Counted from the stretch's first letter, positions 6,995 to 13,580 are shown. The stretch: 21,653 nt of DNA from a virus (IMGVR_UViG_3300010149_000220:1-21653), one strand, 5' to 3'. The notes: generated by a model not told the origin, from the sequence alone. Program-made: numbers and translations.

Positions 6995-7040
6995 TGGTGC
7001 CAATAGTGGGCCACAAAATATCAACTTGCTTAGAAAGGAG
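6995..7040 (+). promoter_or_regulatory. ROSE-like RNA thermometer in the hsp20 leader (predicted)
   Basis: Two hairpins can form in the short hsp20 leader. Hairpin I: 6995-6998 pairs with 7010-7013 and 7000-7002 with 7007-7009, with one bulged G (6999) and a four-base loop; it would begin at about the first transcribed base. Hairpin II: C7025-U7031 pairs with A7035-G7040, with U7026-A7039, U7027-G7038, G7028 unpaired, C7029-G7037, U7030-A7036, and loop 7032-7034. The UUGCU (7026-7030) against AGGA (7036-7039) of the Shine-Dalgarno, with the odd G, is the signature of ROSE thermometers, which control hsp20 genes in alpha- and gammaproteobacteria. The pairing is seen by eye; temperature response is inference. 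Confidence 0.6.
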
Positions 7041-7046
7041 AATGAT

Positions 7047-7502
7047 ATGAACGTACATGCATCTTTAACGAGTAATCATCCATTTTTTTCAAACTTCTCT
7101 AATTGGGCTATCGGACATGATAGATTGTTTAGAGAAATGTTAAGGGTGGTTGATAATGCACCTTATCCAAACTCTGTTATGTCTGGTTATCCACCACATA
7201 ATCTTATTAAAGATGAGGTAGGAAAGTATAGAGTAGAGTTAGCAGTTGCCGGATTTAATAAAGAGGAGTTAGTAATTAAAACAGAGGCTGGTAAGCTTAT
7301 TATTAGTGGTAAAAAAAAGATGCAAACAGATGATGAAGAAAAAGTTGTTCACAAAGGAATTGCTCATAGATCCTTTGAGAAAGTTTTTCATCTTGCAGAT
7401 AATGTAGTTGTGGAAAATGTGTCTCTTGAAAATGGTATGTTATCAGTTAAGTTAGAACAACTCATACCAGAAGAAAAGAAACCCAAGTTCTATAATTTAT
7501 AA
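7047..7502 (+). CDS. Small heat shock protein Hsp20 (alpha-crystallin family, IbpA-like)
   Basis: ATP-independent chaperone of 151 residues that would hold unfolding proteins. The alpha-crystallin domain spans about residues 50-140: IKDEVGKYRVELAVAGF, EELVIKTEAGKLIISGKKK, GIAHRSFEKVFHLADNV and the hallmark ENGMLSVKLEQLIPEEKKP near the end. The N-terminal 45 residues (FFSNFSNWAIGHDRLFREM) resemble the IbpA type. ATG 7047 follows AAAGGAG (7034-7040) with 6 nt spacing; the TTG at 7026 lies inside the leader and is not the start. Hsp20 is a known accessory gene of marine phages. Here it has its own promoter, leader hairpins and terminator, so it seems to be a separate unit between the replication block and the glycan cassette. 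Confidence 0.95.
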   Translation: MNVHASLTSNHPFFSNFSNWAIGHDRLFREMLRVVDNAPYPNSVMSGYPPHNLIKDEVGKYRVELAVAGFNKEELVIKTEAGKLIISGKKKMQTDDEEKVVHKGIAHRSFEKVFHLADNVVVENVSLENGMLSVKLEQLIPEEKKPKFYNL

Positions 7503-7510
7503 GTACATTA

Positions 7511-7538
7511 GGGGGAGTGCGTATTAGCTCCCCCTTTT
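7511..7538 (+). terminator. Rho-independent terminator after hsp20
   Basis: A perfect 7-bp GC-rich stem, GGGGGAG (7511-7517) pairing with CTCCCCC (7528-7534) across a 10-nt loop, followed by TTTT. It starts 8 nt after the Hsp20 stop codon. With the promoter at 6959 it bounds a single-gene unit; the short T-run suggests some read-through into the following cassette, where I found no separate promoter. Confidence 0.85.
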
Positions 7539-7561
7539 CATACTAACACAGGAGATATATA

Positions 7562-7729
7562 GTGAAAAAAACAAGAGCAGCTAAAATAGATGGTGGTGTT
7601 TTTTACAGAGCAGCAGAAAGAAATAATCTACCAACAGATAATAGAACTTTAAATAAAATTGTAAAGCTTGTGAATGAGGGGATGACTGTAAGCAAGGCGG
7701 CTAAAACAGTAGCGCAGAGGACAACATGA
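7562..7729 (+). CDS. Hypothetical 55-residue basic protein, GTG start
   Basis: A short gene starting with GTG at 7562 after GGAG (7551-7554, 7 nt spacing), and ending in an ATGA overlap with the following glycosyltransferase gene, both of which support it. The protein (MKKTRAAKIDGGVFYRAAER...) is basic, with about ten Lys/Arg residues in 55. Its second half, KIVKLVNEGMTVSKAAKTVAQ, resembles the first two helices of a helix-turn-helix such as those in resolvase and Terminase_2-type proteins. It may be a small DNA-binding regulator of the cassette, but this is inference. No family recognised. Confidence 0.6.
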   Translation: MKKTRAAKIDGGVFYRAAERNNLPTDNRTLNKIVKLVNEGMTVSKAAKTVAQRTT

Positions 7730-8496
7730 AAAAACAACCTAATACAGTTTACATAGGTTATGATCCTAGAGAAGATGTAGCCTATGAGGTTTTAAAGTTT
7801 ACAATAGAAAGAATAGCCGTAGACAATGTACGTATTGTTCCTATTAGGCGTGATGTTGTTGAAAGAATGGGCATCTACAATAGAAAATATGATATTGTTG
7901 ATGGGCAAAACATAGACCAGATTGATGGTCGTCCGTTCTCAACTGAATTTAGTTTTACAAGATTTCTTGTACCAGCATTGAATATGTATCAGGGATGGGC
8001 CTTATACATGGACTGTGATATGTATCTCAGAACAGATATTAATGAATTGTTTGAAGAATATAATATGGATTATTATCCACTCTATTGTGTTAAACATGAC
8101 TATACTCCTGGTGATAGTAAAAAAATGGATGGTCGTAGTCAGACAAACTATCGTAGAAAAAACTGGTCAAGCCTGATGTTGTGGAACTGTGGACACGAAC
8201 TTAACAAGAGTCTTACAGTACATGATGTTAATCACCAGCCTGGATCTTGGCTGCATGGCTTTGAATGGTTGCCTGAGAAAGATTCTGACATAGGAACAAT
8301 AGATGAAGAATGGAATTGGCTTGATGGTCACTCTAATCCAGAACTAAAAGCAAAGAACGTACACTTCACAACAGGTGGTCCCTGGTTTAAGGATTGGCAA
8401 TGTAAACGTCCTATTGATGGGATGTATGCTGCCGAATGGAATGGAGATTATACTTATCTTGCAGGACATGGAAAGATAAAACCTTATGAAGTATAG
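7726..8496 (+). CDS. Glycosyltransferase (GT8-like, alphaproteobacterial type)
   Basis: A 256-residue predicted nucleotide-sugar-dependent glycosyltransferase. Visible: N-terminal strand VYIGYDPREDVAYEVLKFTI; STEFSFTRFLVPAL; a metal-binding DxD motif Asp96-Cys-Asp98 in ALYMDCDMYL; KMDGRSQTNYRRKNWSSLML; EEWNWLDG; and a late His213 in HFTTGGPWF, which in GT8 enzymes can help bind metal. This set matches, from memory, a family common in alphaproteobacterial chromosomes, so capture from a host is plausible. AGAGGA precedes ATG 7726, which overlaps the stop of the 55-residue gene; its own end overlaps the next gene by 11 nt. The acceptor is not evident: candidates are virion proteins or host surface glycans. 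Confidence 0.82.
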   Translation: MKKQPNTVYIGYDPREDVAYEVLKFTIERIAVDNVRIVPIRRDVVERMGIYNRKYDIVDGQNIDQIDGRPFSTEFSFTRFLVPALNMYQGWALYMDCDMYLRTDINELFEEYNMDYYPLYCVKHDYTPGDSKKMDGRSQTNYRRKNWSSLMLWNCGHELNKSLTVHDVNHQPGSWLHGFEWLPEKDSDIGTIDEEWNWLDGHSNPELKAKNVHFTTGGPWFKDWQCKRPIDGMYAAEWNGDYTYLAGHGKIKPYEV

Positions 8497-10849
8497 AATA
8501 GTCACCTGCTTTGATGAAACAAAGCTTAAACAAAATACAAATAAATTATTGGAGCAATTCAAAAGTAACTGGCAACCTAATATAGAGTTCCATTGTTATT
8601 ATTATAATCTTGATATAAAGAATTATTCCTTACCTAAAGCAAAGAATATAAAGTACCACAATCTTGAATCCATATCTGAATATAAAAAGTTTGTGGAAGA
8701 TAACAAAGTACATGATGGTACTGAAGATAAAACCATAGCATACACAGAGATGCTTGATGCTCTGAGTGCAGCCCCTAAAGTTTTCTCTATTAGTGAGTGT
8801 GCTTTCAATCATGAGGGTGGTTGGATTATTTGGGTAGACCCTCTTTCAATAACTCTAAAAGATATTAGAAAGTCTTCTCTTGATACTATCTTTCCTAATG
8901 GAAAAAGTAATACTGATTTTGTTTTTATTCCTGAGAGTGACTACTTCATGGGATTTAATATAGGCAGACAAACTCCTGTTGATCTTCTGGGAGATTGGAG
9001 AGGTGCTTATATTTCTGGAGAATTCATGAACTATAGAGAATGGTCTGGTTCTTTTGTATTAAATAGGTTGGCTACAATCTACAATGCTCATGGTATGAAC
9101 ATCACTGAGATAGATAAGATAACATCCTTATTAGTAAGTTTGAAAGATAAGGATGTCTATGCTATGAGAGATGGTTCAGGCAAAAGGATAATTCCATTGT
9201 CAGAAACGGATACATCTCCAGACATATTACCGAATAGATATAAACAATTAGCTGATATGATCCGCTTTTATAAACCCAAAACAATCCTTGAAACAGGAAC
9301 TTGGAATGGTGGTCGTGCCATTGAAATGTCTCTTGCTGCCTTTGAGAACAGTGATGAGGTACATTACATAGGCTATGATTTGTTTGAGGATGCTACAACT
9401 CAAACAGATATGGAAGAGTTTAATGCCAAGCCTCACAACACAGAAGCGGCTGTTATTAAAAGGCTGGATGAATTTAAAGAACATATTAAAACAGAAAGAC
9501 AAAAAGAATTTACCTATAAACTTCATAAGGGTAATGTGCGTAATACCTTAAAGAAAGAACACTGGCCTATATTTTTAGATGTTGATCTAGCTTTAATGGG
9601 AAGTGGTAACAGCATTCCAACAACTAAACATGAATATGAAATGCTAAAAGGTATTCCAATTCTTGTGGCTGATCATTACTTTACCAAGGATGAAGATGAC
9701 AAGATAGCCGAAGAACACTATCAAGGTGTTAAGGAAGTCTTTGATAGTGTTATCACAAAAAAAGTAGATGCACAGGAAACAACAGAGGATGGTTGGACTA
9801 ACTTTGATGAGAAGTCAACCACAAGAAAGTATTTATTACCTTCTGGAGATAAGGTAGCTGTTGGTGGTCACACACATTTGGCAGTCTTTCTTCATGATCC
9901 AAAACTAGATGATGTTCCTGAAGATCTTAAACGTGTGCCTATAGTAGTACACCCCAGAGATTGTGTACCAAAAGATTATATTAAATCTAACATCCAAGCA
10001 AACATGAAACTTCTTGGTAAGGATAAATGGATACAAAAGCATGTTCCCCATAACGAAATGGGTATTATAGTTTCTGGTGGTCCTTATCTGGACTATAAAA
10101 AACTAAAAGAATTTGTAGATGAACATCCCAATAGTAAAGTACTTGGTGTTAAACATGCTTATCCACATCTTATGGAGCATGATATATTTCCCTGGGGTTG
10201 TATTGTCCTTGATCCTCGTCCCATAACAGGGAAGAGTACACACAATATTGTAAGAAAAGATTTGTTTGAAAACTTACACCCCAAGACAAACTTCTTTATA
10301 GCATCCATGACTGATCCCACAGTAACTAATTTTCTAAAGGATAAAGATGCAAGGATGTGGGGATGGCATGCCTTTACCGATTCATTAAGGGCAGATGAGC
10401 AACAAGGACAGGCAATACAAAATCAACAGGTAGTTCTTAACGAAGAGTTGGGTATACCTAAAGGTGCTACCTTAATTACAGGTGGTACGTGTGCAGCCAT
10501 GCGAAGCATAGGTATGTTACATACAATGGGCTTTAGGAATATACATCTTTTTGGTTTTGATTGTTGCAGGGATGAACCAACTGATGAGGAGAAAACAGAA
10601 ACAACAGGTGATATAGATGGTGGTGAAACACCCAAACCAAAGTACATTGAAGTAAGTGTCAAGGACAAGTCATACTGGACTACGGGTGAACTTCTGGCAA
10701 TGGCACAGGATTGTGAGAAGATCTTTAGTGATCCTGGTCTTGATGGAGTTCTAACCTATCATGGAGAAAACACAATGGTAGCTGATCTATGGACAATAAA
10801 AGAACAACAGGAGCAGCGTAAAGCTTTTGATGGGTATTACGATGATTGA
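8486..10849 (+). CDS. Fusion protein: glycosyltransferase-like, methyltransferase-like and DUF115/MptE-like regions
   Basis: A 787-residue protein in which three regions can be seen. Residues 1 to about 225 resemble a glycosyltransferase fold (MKYRIVTCFDE; GGWIIWVDPLSITLKDI; MNYREWSGSFV) but lack a clear DxD. Residues about 245-480 look like a class I SAM methyltransferase: ILE269-T-G-T-W-N-G-G (motif I), HYIGYDLF, and IFLDVDLALMG. Residues about 520-787 resemble DUF115/MAF_flag10 (6-hydroxymethylpterin diphosphokinase MptE-like): V529-S-G-G-P, LGVKHAYPHLM, WGCIVLDPRP, and T665-G-G-T-C followed by GFRNIHLFGFDCC. MAF-type proteins act in flagellin and surface glycosylation. No Shine-Dalgarno is seen; its ATG lies inside the previous gene's end, so translation is probably coupled. 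Substrate unknown. Confidence 0.75.
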   Translation: MKYRIVTCFDETKLKQNTNKLLEQFKSNWQPNIEFHCYYYNLDIKNYSLPKAKNIKYHNLESISEYKKFVEDNKVHDGTEDKTIAYTEMLDALSAAPKVFSISECAFNHEGGWIIWVDPLSITLKDIRKSSLDTIFPNGKSNTDFVFIPESDYFMGFNIGRQTPVDLLGDWRGAYISGEFMNYREWSGSFVLNRLATIYNAHGMNITEIDKITSLLVSLKDKDVYAMRDGSGKRIIPLSETDTSPDILPNRYKQLADMIRFYKPKTILETGTWNGGRAIEMSLAAFENSDEVHYIGYDLFEDATTQTDMEEFNAKPHNTEAAVIKRLDEFKEHIKTERQKEFTYKLHKGNVRNTLKKEHWPIFLDVDLALMGSGNSIPTTKHEYEMLKGIPILVADHYFTKDEDDKIAEEHYQGVKEVFDSVITKKVDAQETTEDGWTNFDEKSTTRKYLLPSGDKVAVGGHTHLAVFLHDPKLDDVPEDLKRVPIVVHPRDCVPKDYIKSNIQANMKLLGKDKWIQKHVPHNEMGIIVSGGPYLDYKKLKEFVDEHPNSKVLGVKHAYPHLMEHDIFPWGCIVLDPRPITGKSTHNIVRKDLFENLHPKTNFFIASMTDPTVTNFLKDKDARMWGWHAFTDSLRADEQQGQAIQNQQVVLNEELGIPKGATLITGGTCAAMRSIGMLHTMGFRNIHLFGFDCCRDEPTDEEKTETTGDIDGGETPKPKYIEVSVKDKSYWTTGELLAMAQDCEKIFSDPGLDGVLTYHGENTMVADLWTIKEQQEQRKAFDGYYDD

Positions 10850-11552
10850 AATAGATCCTTATACGAGTAGGCACGGTCCTTCCATAAAATATGTTTCATA
10901 TTTAAAAGAATATGAACAGTTTCATCTTATGGGTAAGGGGATGTTCAATGGTAGAAGTCTTCTTAAATTTGTGGAGATAATCCAAGAGTATTTATATCGT
11001 AATAAATGTAAAACTTTACTAGACTATGGTTCAGGAAAAGGTCAACTCTATACGGAAGACTTCTCTGAGATAACTGATGAGATTGACAGGCCCCTCCCTG
11101 AGTACTGGAATCTTGATGAGTATCAACTCTTTGATCCCGCCTATGAAGAACACGCAAAGCTACCTGTCCACAAGAAGGATGCCGTAATATGTACTGATGT
11201 TCTAGAGCATATACCAGAGACAGATCTGGGATGGGTTGTAGATGAAATATTTTCGTATGCAAGGAAGATGGTCTTTCTAAATGTAGCTTGCTTTGAAGCT
11301 ATAAAGACGTTTAAAGATGGTACTAATGTACACGTATCTGTCTTTAGTCCTGATGATTGGTTACAGTTTCTTGCACATAGAAGTAGACAGTTTCCCAAAT
11401 TAGTTATATATGTGTTTGCTGATACAATAGATGCAAAGACAGATGAATTTCTAACAAGAGGATTTAGAATAGATCAGTATCCTCGTATCATTGAATTAAA
11501 GGATAAGGAGAGAACAGCATGTTTGGAATTGCCGAATCAGTCATCGGGGTAG
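10842..11552 (+). CDS. Class I SAM-dependent methyltransferase
   Basis: A predicted methyltransferase of 236 residues. Motif I is LLD61-Y-G-S-G-K-G67; D119-V-L-E-H123 (DVLEHIPE) is a typical motif II/post-motif signature of the Methyltransf_11/23 type. ATG 10842 is chosen because GGGT lies a suitable distance upstream and it overlaps the previous stop by 8 nt; an in-frame ATG at 10830 and TTG at 10827 are alternatives that add five residues at most. The 3' end overlaps the holin gene by 34 nt. With the two preceding genes it forms a glycan/methyl-transfer cassette; it might methylate the sugar or the target added by the glycosyltransferase, but the substrate cannot be read from sequence. Confidence 0.82.
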   Translation: MIEIDPYTSRHGPSIKYVSYLKEYEQFHLMGKGMFNGRSLLKFVEIIQEYLYRNKCKTLLDYGSGKGQLYTEDFSEITDEIDRPLPEYWNLDEYQLFDPAYEEHAKLPVHKKDAVICTDVLEHIPETDLGWVVDEIFSYARKMVFLNVACFEAIKTFKDGTNVHVSVFSPDDWLQFLAHRSRQFPKLVIYVFADTIDAKTDEFLTRGFRIDQYPRIIELKDKERTACLELPNQSSG

Positions 11553-11929
11553 CTGGCAAAGTCCTTGACAAGTTTGTTGAGGACAAAGATCTTAAAACAA
11601 AACTGGAAGCTGAGTTAAAATCACAGGTCATTTCCCTGGATCTTGCTCAAGCACAAGCCAATATAGAACAATCGAAGCATCCAAGCCTCTTCGTTTCTGG
11701 GGCTAGACCTAGCATCATGTGGGTATGTTGTTTTGGTTTGGCATGGCAATTCGTTCTGCAACCGATAGCGGTATGGCTTATAGCTGTAACAAATTCTGAT
11801 CTTACTTTACCTCTCATTCCCACTGAAGGACTCATAAGTTTAACGATAGCCCTGCTTGGCCTGTCAGCATCCAGAAGTGCAGAGAAGTTCAAAGGTGTGG
11901 CACGAAACAATATGAAGCGTCTAAAATAA
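11519..11929 (+). CDS. Holin, GTA-type three-TM family
   Basis: A 136-residue membrane protein predicted to permeabilise the inner membrane at lysis. The first 55 residues are amphipathic and charged (VLDKFVEDKDLKTKLEAELKS), followed by SGARPSIMWVCCFGLAWQF, a hydrophobic span at about 66-90 and another at 103-117, and a basic tail (RSAEKFKGVARN...). The 'RP.IMW' motif and 'LLGL..SR..EK.KGVAR' ending match the GTA_holin_3TM family. ATG 11519 follows AAGGAG (11505-11510) by 8 nt. It overlaps the methyltransferase gene. The endolysin is on the other strand (15508-15891), so lysis functions are not in one operon. Confidence 0.85.
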   Translation: MFGIAESVIGVAGKVLDKFVEDKDLKTKLEAELKSQVISLDLAQAQANIEQSKHPSLFVSGARPSIMWVCCFGLAWQFVLQPIAVWLIAVTNSDLTLPLIPTEGLISLTIALLGLSASRSAEKFKGVARNNMKRLK

Positions 11930-11932
11930 TAT

Positions 11933-12190
11933 ATGACTGCTTTTATAAAAAAAACTCTGTCGCAAAAAACAAAAGATTGGTATATAAAATGGGTAGCTTC
12001 GGTCATTCTTATTATTGGGATAACCTTAACAGCTAATAACATATACCCTTTAAATTTATTCTTTGATGTTGTTGGATTGACAGGATGGTTTATTGTTGCA
12101 ATGTTATGGAATGATCATGCATTGATTGTTATTAATTCTGTTTCAATCGTTATATTACTTAATGGAATATTAAATTATTATGTTAAATGA
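11933..12190 (+). CDS. Small hydrophobic membrane protein
   Basis: An 85-residue protein with a basic N-terminus (MTAFIKKTLSQKTKDWYIKW) followed by three hydrophobic stretches: ASVILIIGITLTANNIYPL, FFDVVGLTGWFIVAMLW and ALIVINSVSIVILLNGIL. It is probably an inner-membrane protein with two to three spans. It lies 3 nt after the holin stop without a clear Shine-Dalgarno and overlaps TerS by 11 nt. It could be an antiholin or second holin by position, but similar small proteins also occur outside lysis genes, including in marine bacteria. The family is not identified with certainty. Confidence 0.7.
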   Translation: MTAFIKKTLSQKTKDWYIKWVASVILIIGITLTANNIYPLNLFFDVVGLTGWFIVAMLWNDHALIVINSVSIVILLNGILNYYVK

Positions 12191-12707
12191 GAAGCAAGAG
12201 AAGTTTGCACAATCTTATATCTTACACAGAAATGCTACTGAAGCAGCAAAAGCTGCGGGTTATTCAAATTCTTCAGCAGCTAATCAAGGCTATAGACTTC
12301 TTCAAAATCCAGAAATAGTTGAACGAATAGAAGATCTTGAAAAAGAACTTGAAACAAATTTAAATGTTGTGGAGGAAATTGAAAATCAATATACCTTTGC
12401 AAAAACGCATGGACATACAAATAGTGCAATTAAAGCACTTGAATTATTATCTCGTATCAGAGGAGCATCTGATGATGATAATATAAAAGTAGATCGTGAA
12501 GCTTTGGAAAGAGAAATAGCAAATAATATTGATATTATTGGAGAAGAAAAGTTTTTAAATATTCTTAATCAAACAAAACTTTTTAAAGAGTCTACCGATT
12601 TAATTAATGAAGAAGAGGAAATACAGGATGTTAAAGAATCAAATGGATCATATGAACTTTCTTATGAAGGAGATTCGGATACTGGAGAAGAAGATACAAC
12701 CTCATGA
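12180..12707 (+). CDS. terS: Terminase small subunit (Terminase_2-type)
   Basis: A 175-residue DNA-recognition subunit of the packaging motor. Residues about 3-45 (NEKQEKFAQSYILHRNATEA, AKAAGYSNSSAANQGYRLLQ, NPEIVERI) fit the Terminase_2 pattern: a helix-turn-helix followed by an oligomerisation helix region rich in Glu/Leu up to about residue 95, and an acidic tail (EEEEIQDVKES, YEGDSDTGEEDTTS) that probably contacts the large subunit. No large subunit follows on this strand within the window, which is unusual because the two are usually adjacent. The start overlaps the previous gene; the ATG is part of TTATTATGTT without clear Shine-Dalgarno. Confidence 0.85.
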   Translation: MLNEKQEKFAQSYILHRNATEAAKAAGYSNSSAANQGYRLLQNPEIVERIEDLEKELETNLNVVEEIENQYTFAKTHGHTNSAIKALELLSRIRGASDDDNIKVDREALEREIANNIDIIGEEKFLNILNQTKLFKESTDLINEEEEIQDVKESNGSYELSYEGDSDTGEEDTTS

Positions 12708-12807
12708 TACTGGACATATACATACAACAATAAACACATTAGAGAATAGAGTAGAAGAAATACAGAATGAGATCCTATTTCATGCAGGTATAAAGCAAAA
12801 TAAGTAG
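12664..12807 (+). CDS. Possible small coiled-coil protein overlapping terS end
   Basis: A 47-residue hydrophilic open frame (TAG at 12805-12807) filling the 106-nt space between TerS and the HNH gene. Its C-terminal 35 residues, THIN-like and helical (HTTINTLENRVEEIQNEILF), look like a real protein. The start is doubtful: ATG 12664 has no Shine-Dalgarno; in-frame ATA 12679 has a perfect AAGGAG (12667-12672) 6 nt before it, giving about 42 residues. An in-frame ATG at 12607 would give 66 residues but overlap TerS deeply. Function unknown; position suggests packaging or regulation. Confidence 0.4.
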   Translation: MKEIRILEKKIQPHDTGHIHTTINTLENRVEEIQNEILFHAGIKQNK

Positions 12808-12813
12808 AAAGAA

Positions 12814-13230
12814 ATGATTTGTTATTATTGTGGTTCTCTTAATGGAGATACTTTAGATCATATTATACCCTATTCTTTTTACTCACTACATCATAAAAGA
12901 ATAAAATCTTCAAGCTATAATGATCCAGTTCCGGTTGTTCCCGCTTGCAGGGAATGTAATAGTACCCTTCATAATATATTATATATTGATATTAGAGATA
13001 GAGCAGATATTTTAAAAGAAAGATATTTAAAAAAATATGCTAAAATTTTAAAAACGCCACACTGGGATAAGAAAGATATATTGAAACTGGGAAAAACTTT
13101 AAGAGCCGTTATAATAAAAGACACTTTTATTAAGAAAGATATCCTTGAAAGACTAGATTATCTGGAAATGATAGCAAACCTTGCTGAAGATCCCTTTTTA
13201 GAAGAAAAAAAGGCTCTAGGATGGATGTAG
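12814..13230 (+). CDS. HNH endonuclease
   Basis: A 138-residue protein with a compact zinc-binding HNH motif in its first half: Cys3 and Cys6 (C-Y-Y-C), D15-H16-I-I-P19, then Cys45-R-E-Cys48-N49 followed by His53. This is the order seen in HNH nucleases with a structural zinc. The second half is helical and basic (KERYLKKYAKILK) and may bind DNA. Free-standing HNH proteins beside terminase genes are frequent in phages and in some cases are required for terminase cutting of DNA, so a packaging role is plausible; a homing endonuclease is the alternative. The Shine-Dalgarno is weak (GAAAGAA). It is the last plus-strand gene. Confidence 0.82.
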   Translation: MICYYCGSLNGDTLDHIIPYSFYSLHHKRIKSSSYNDPVPVVPACRECNSTLHNILYIDIRDRADILKERYLKKYAKILKTPHWDKKDILKLGKTLRAVIIKDTFIKKDILERLDYLEMIANLAEDPFLEEKKALGWM

Positions 13231-13243
13231 AATAGCCTTCATT

Positions 13244-13266
13244 TAAAAAAATGTCCGATGACACAT
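13244..13266 (-). terminator. Possible intrinsic terminator of the minus-strand operon
   Basis: Read on the minus strand, the gap between the two convergent gene sets contains ATGTGTC, a loop ATC and GGACAT, followed by TTTTTTT (13250-13244). The stem has 6 pairs, including one G-U, and one bulged G, so it is weak, but the T-run is good. The gap (13231-13316) contains no gene. I see no equally good structure for plus-strand transcripts. Confidence 0.45.
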
Positions 13267-13316
13267 GGGCATATATGATACGTCTGTAGCCCCCCTTAAA
13301 ACTCGTTTAAATGGAT

Positions 13317-13580
13317 TTAGTAAAATGGGTTAGTTATATCACCCTCTTCATGTGTTATACTCCTAACTTCATTAGGAAAGAAGTGTAAGAGAGTATTCTC
13401 CACCCCTATCTTTAGAGTAATTGTACTGGCTGAACAACCAGCACACGACCCACTTAATCTTACATGAACATTTCTGGAATCTTCATCATAATCTAATAGT
13501 TCTATTATGCCACCATGCATGGCAAGAGAGGGTGAAACATATTCAGCCAGAACATTTTCAATGTCCATCCTTATAGACAT
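13317..13580 (-). CDS. NifU/Nfu-type iron-sulfur cluster scaffold protein
   Basis: An 87-residue protein matching the C-terminal NifU domain: IENVLAEYVSPSLAMHGGII..LLDYD, then VHVRLSGSCAGCSASTITL with Cys46-x-x-Cys49 that would hold a [4Fe-4S] cluster between two subunits, then IENTLLHFF-like GVENTLLHFFPNEVRSI. Such proteins deliver clusters to target enzymes. Full-length host NfuA proteins have an additional N-terminal domain, absent here. The ATG immediately follows the upstream TAG (TAGATG), so it is co-translated with the small membrane protein before it. It is the last gene of the late-type operon. Which phage or host Fe-S protein it serves is not evident from sequence. Confidence 0.9.
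   Translation of the reverse strand: MSIRMDIENVLAEYVSPSLAMHGGIIELLDYDEDSRNVHVRLSGSCAGCSASTITLKIGVENTLLHFFPNEVRSITHEEGDITNPFY

Noticed and set aside
7026-7046. TTG 7026 as Hsp20 start
   Set aside because: It lies in the leader; ATG 7047 has an AAAGGAG at ideal spacing and matches the family's N-terminus.
10963-11398. Two minus-strand open frames under the methyltransferase gene
   Set aside because: They overlap a conserved methyltransferase in another frame and show no recognisable protein features.
13240-13253. CATTT-AAAA-AAATG palindrome as a plus-strand terminator
   Set aside because: Five mostly A-T pairs and no T-run; the minus-strand stem with seven Ts is a better explanation.
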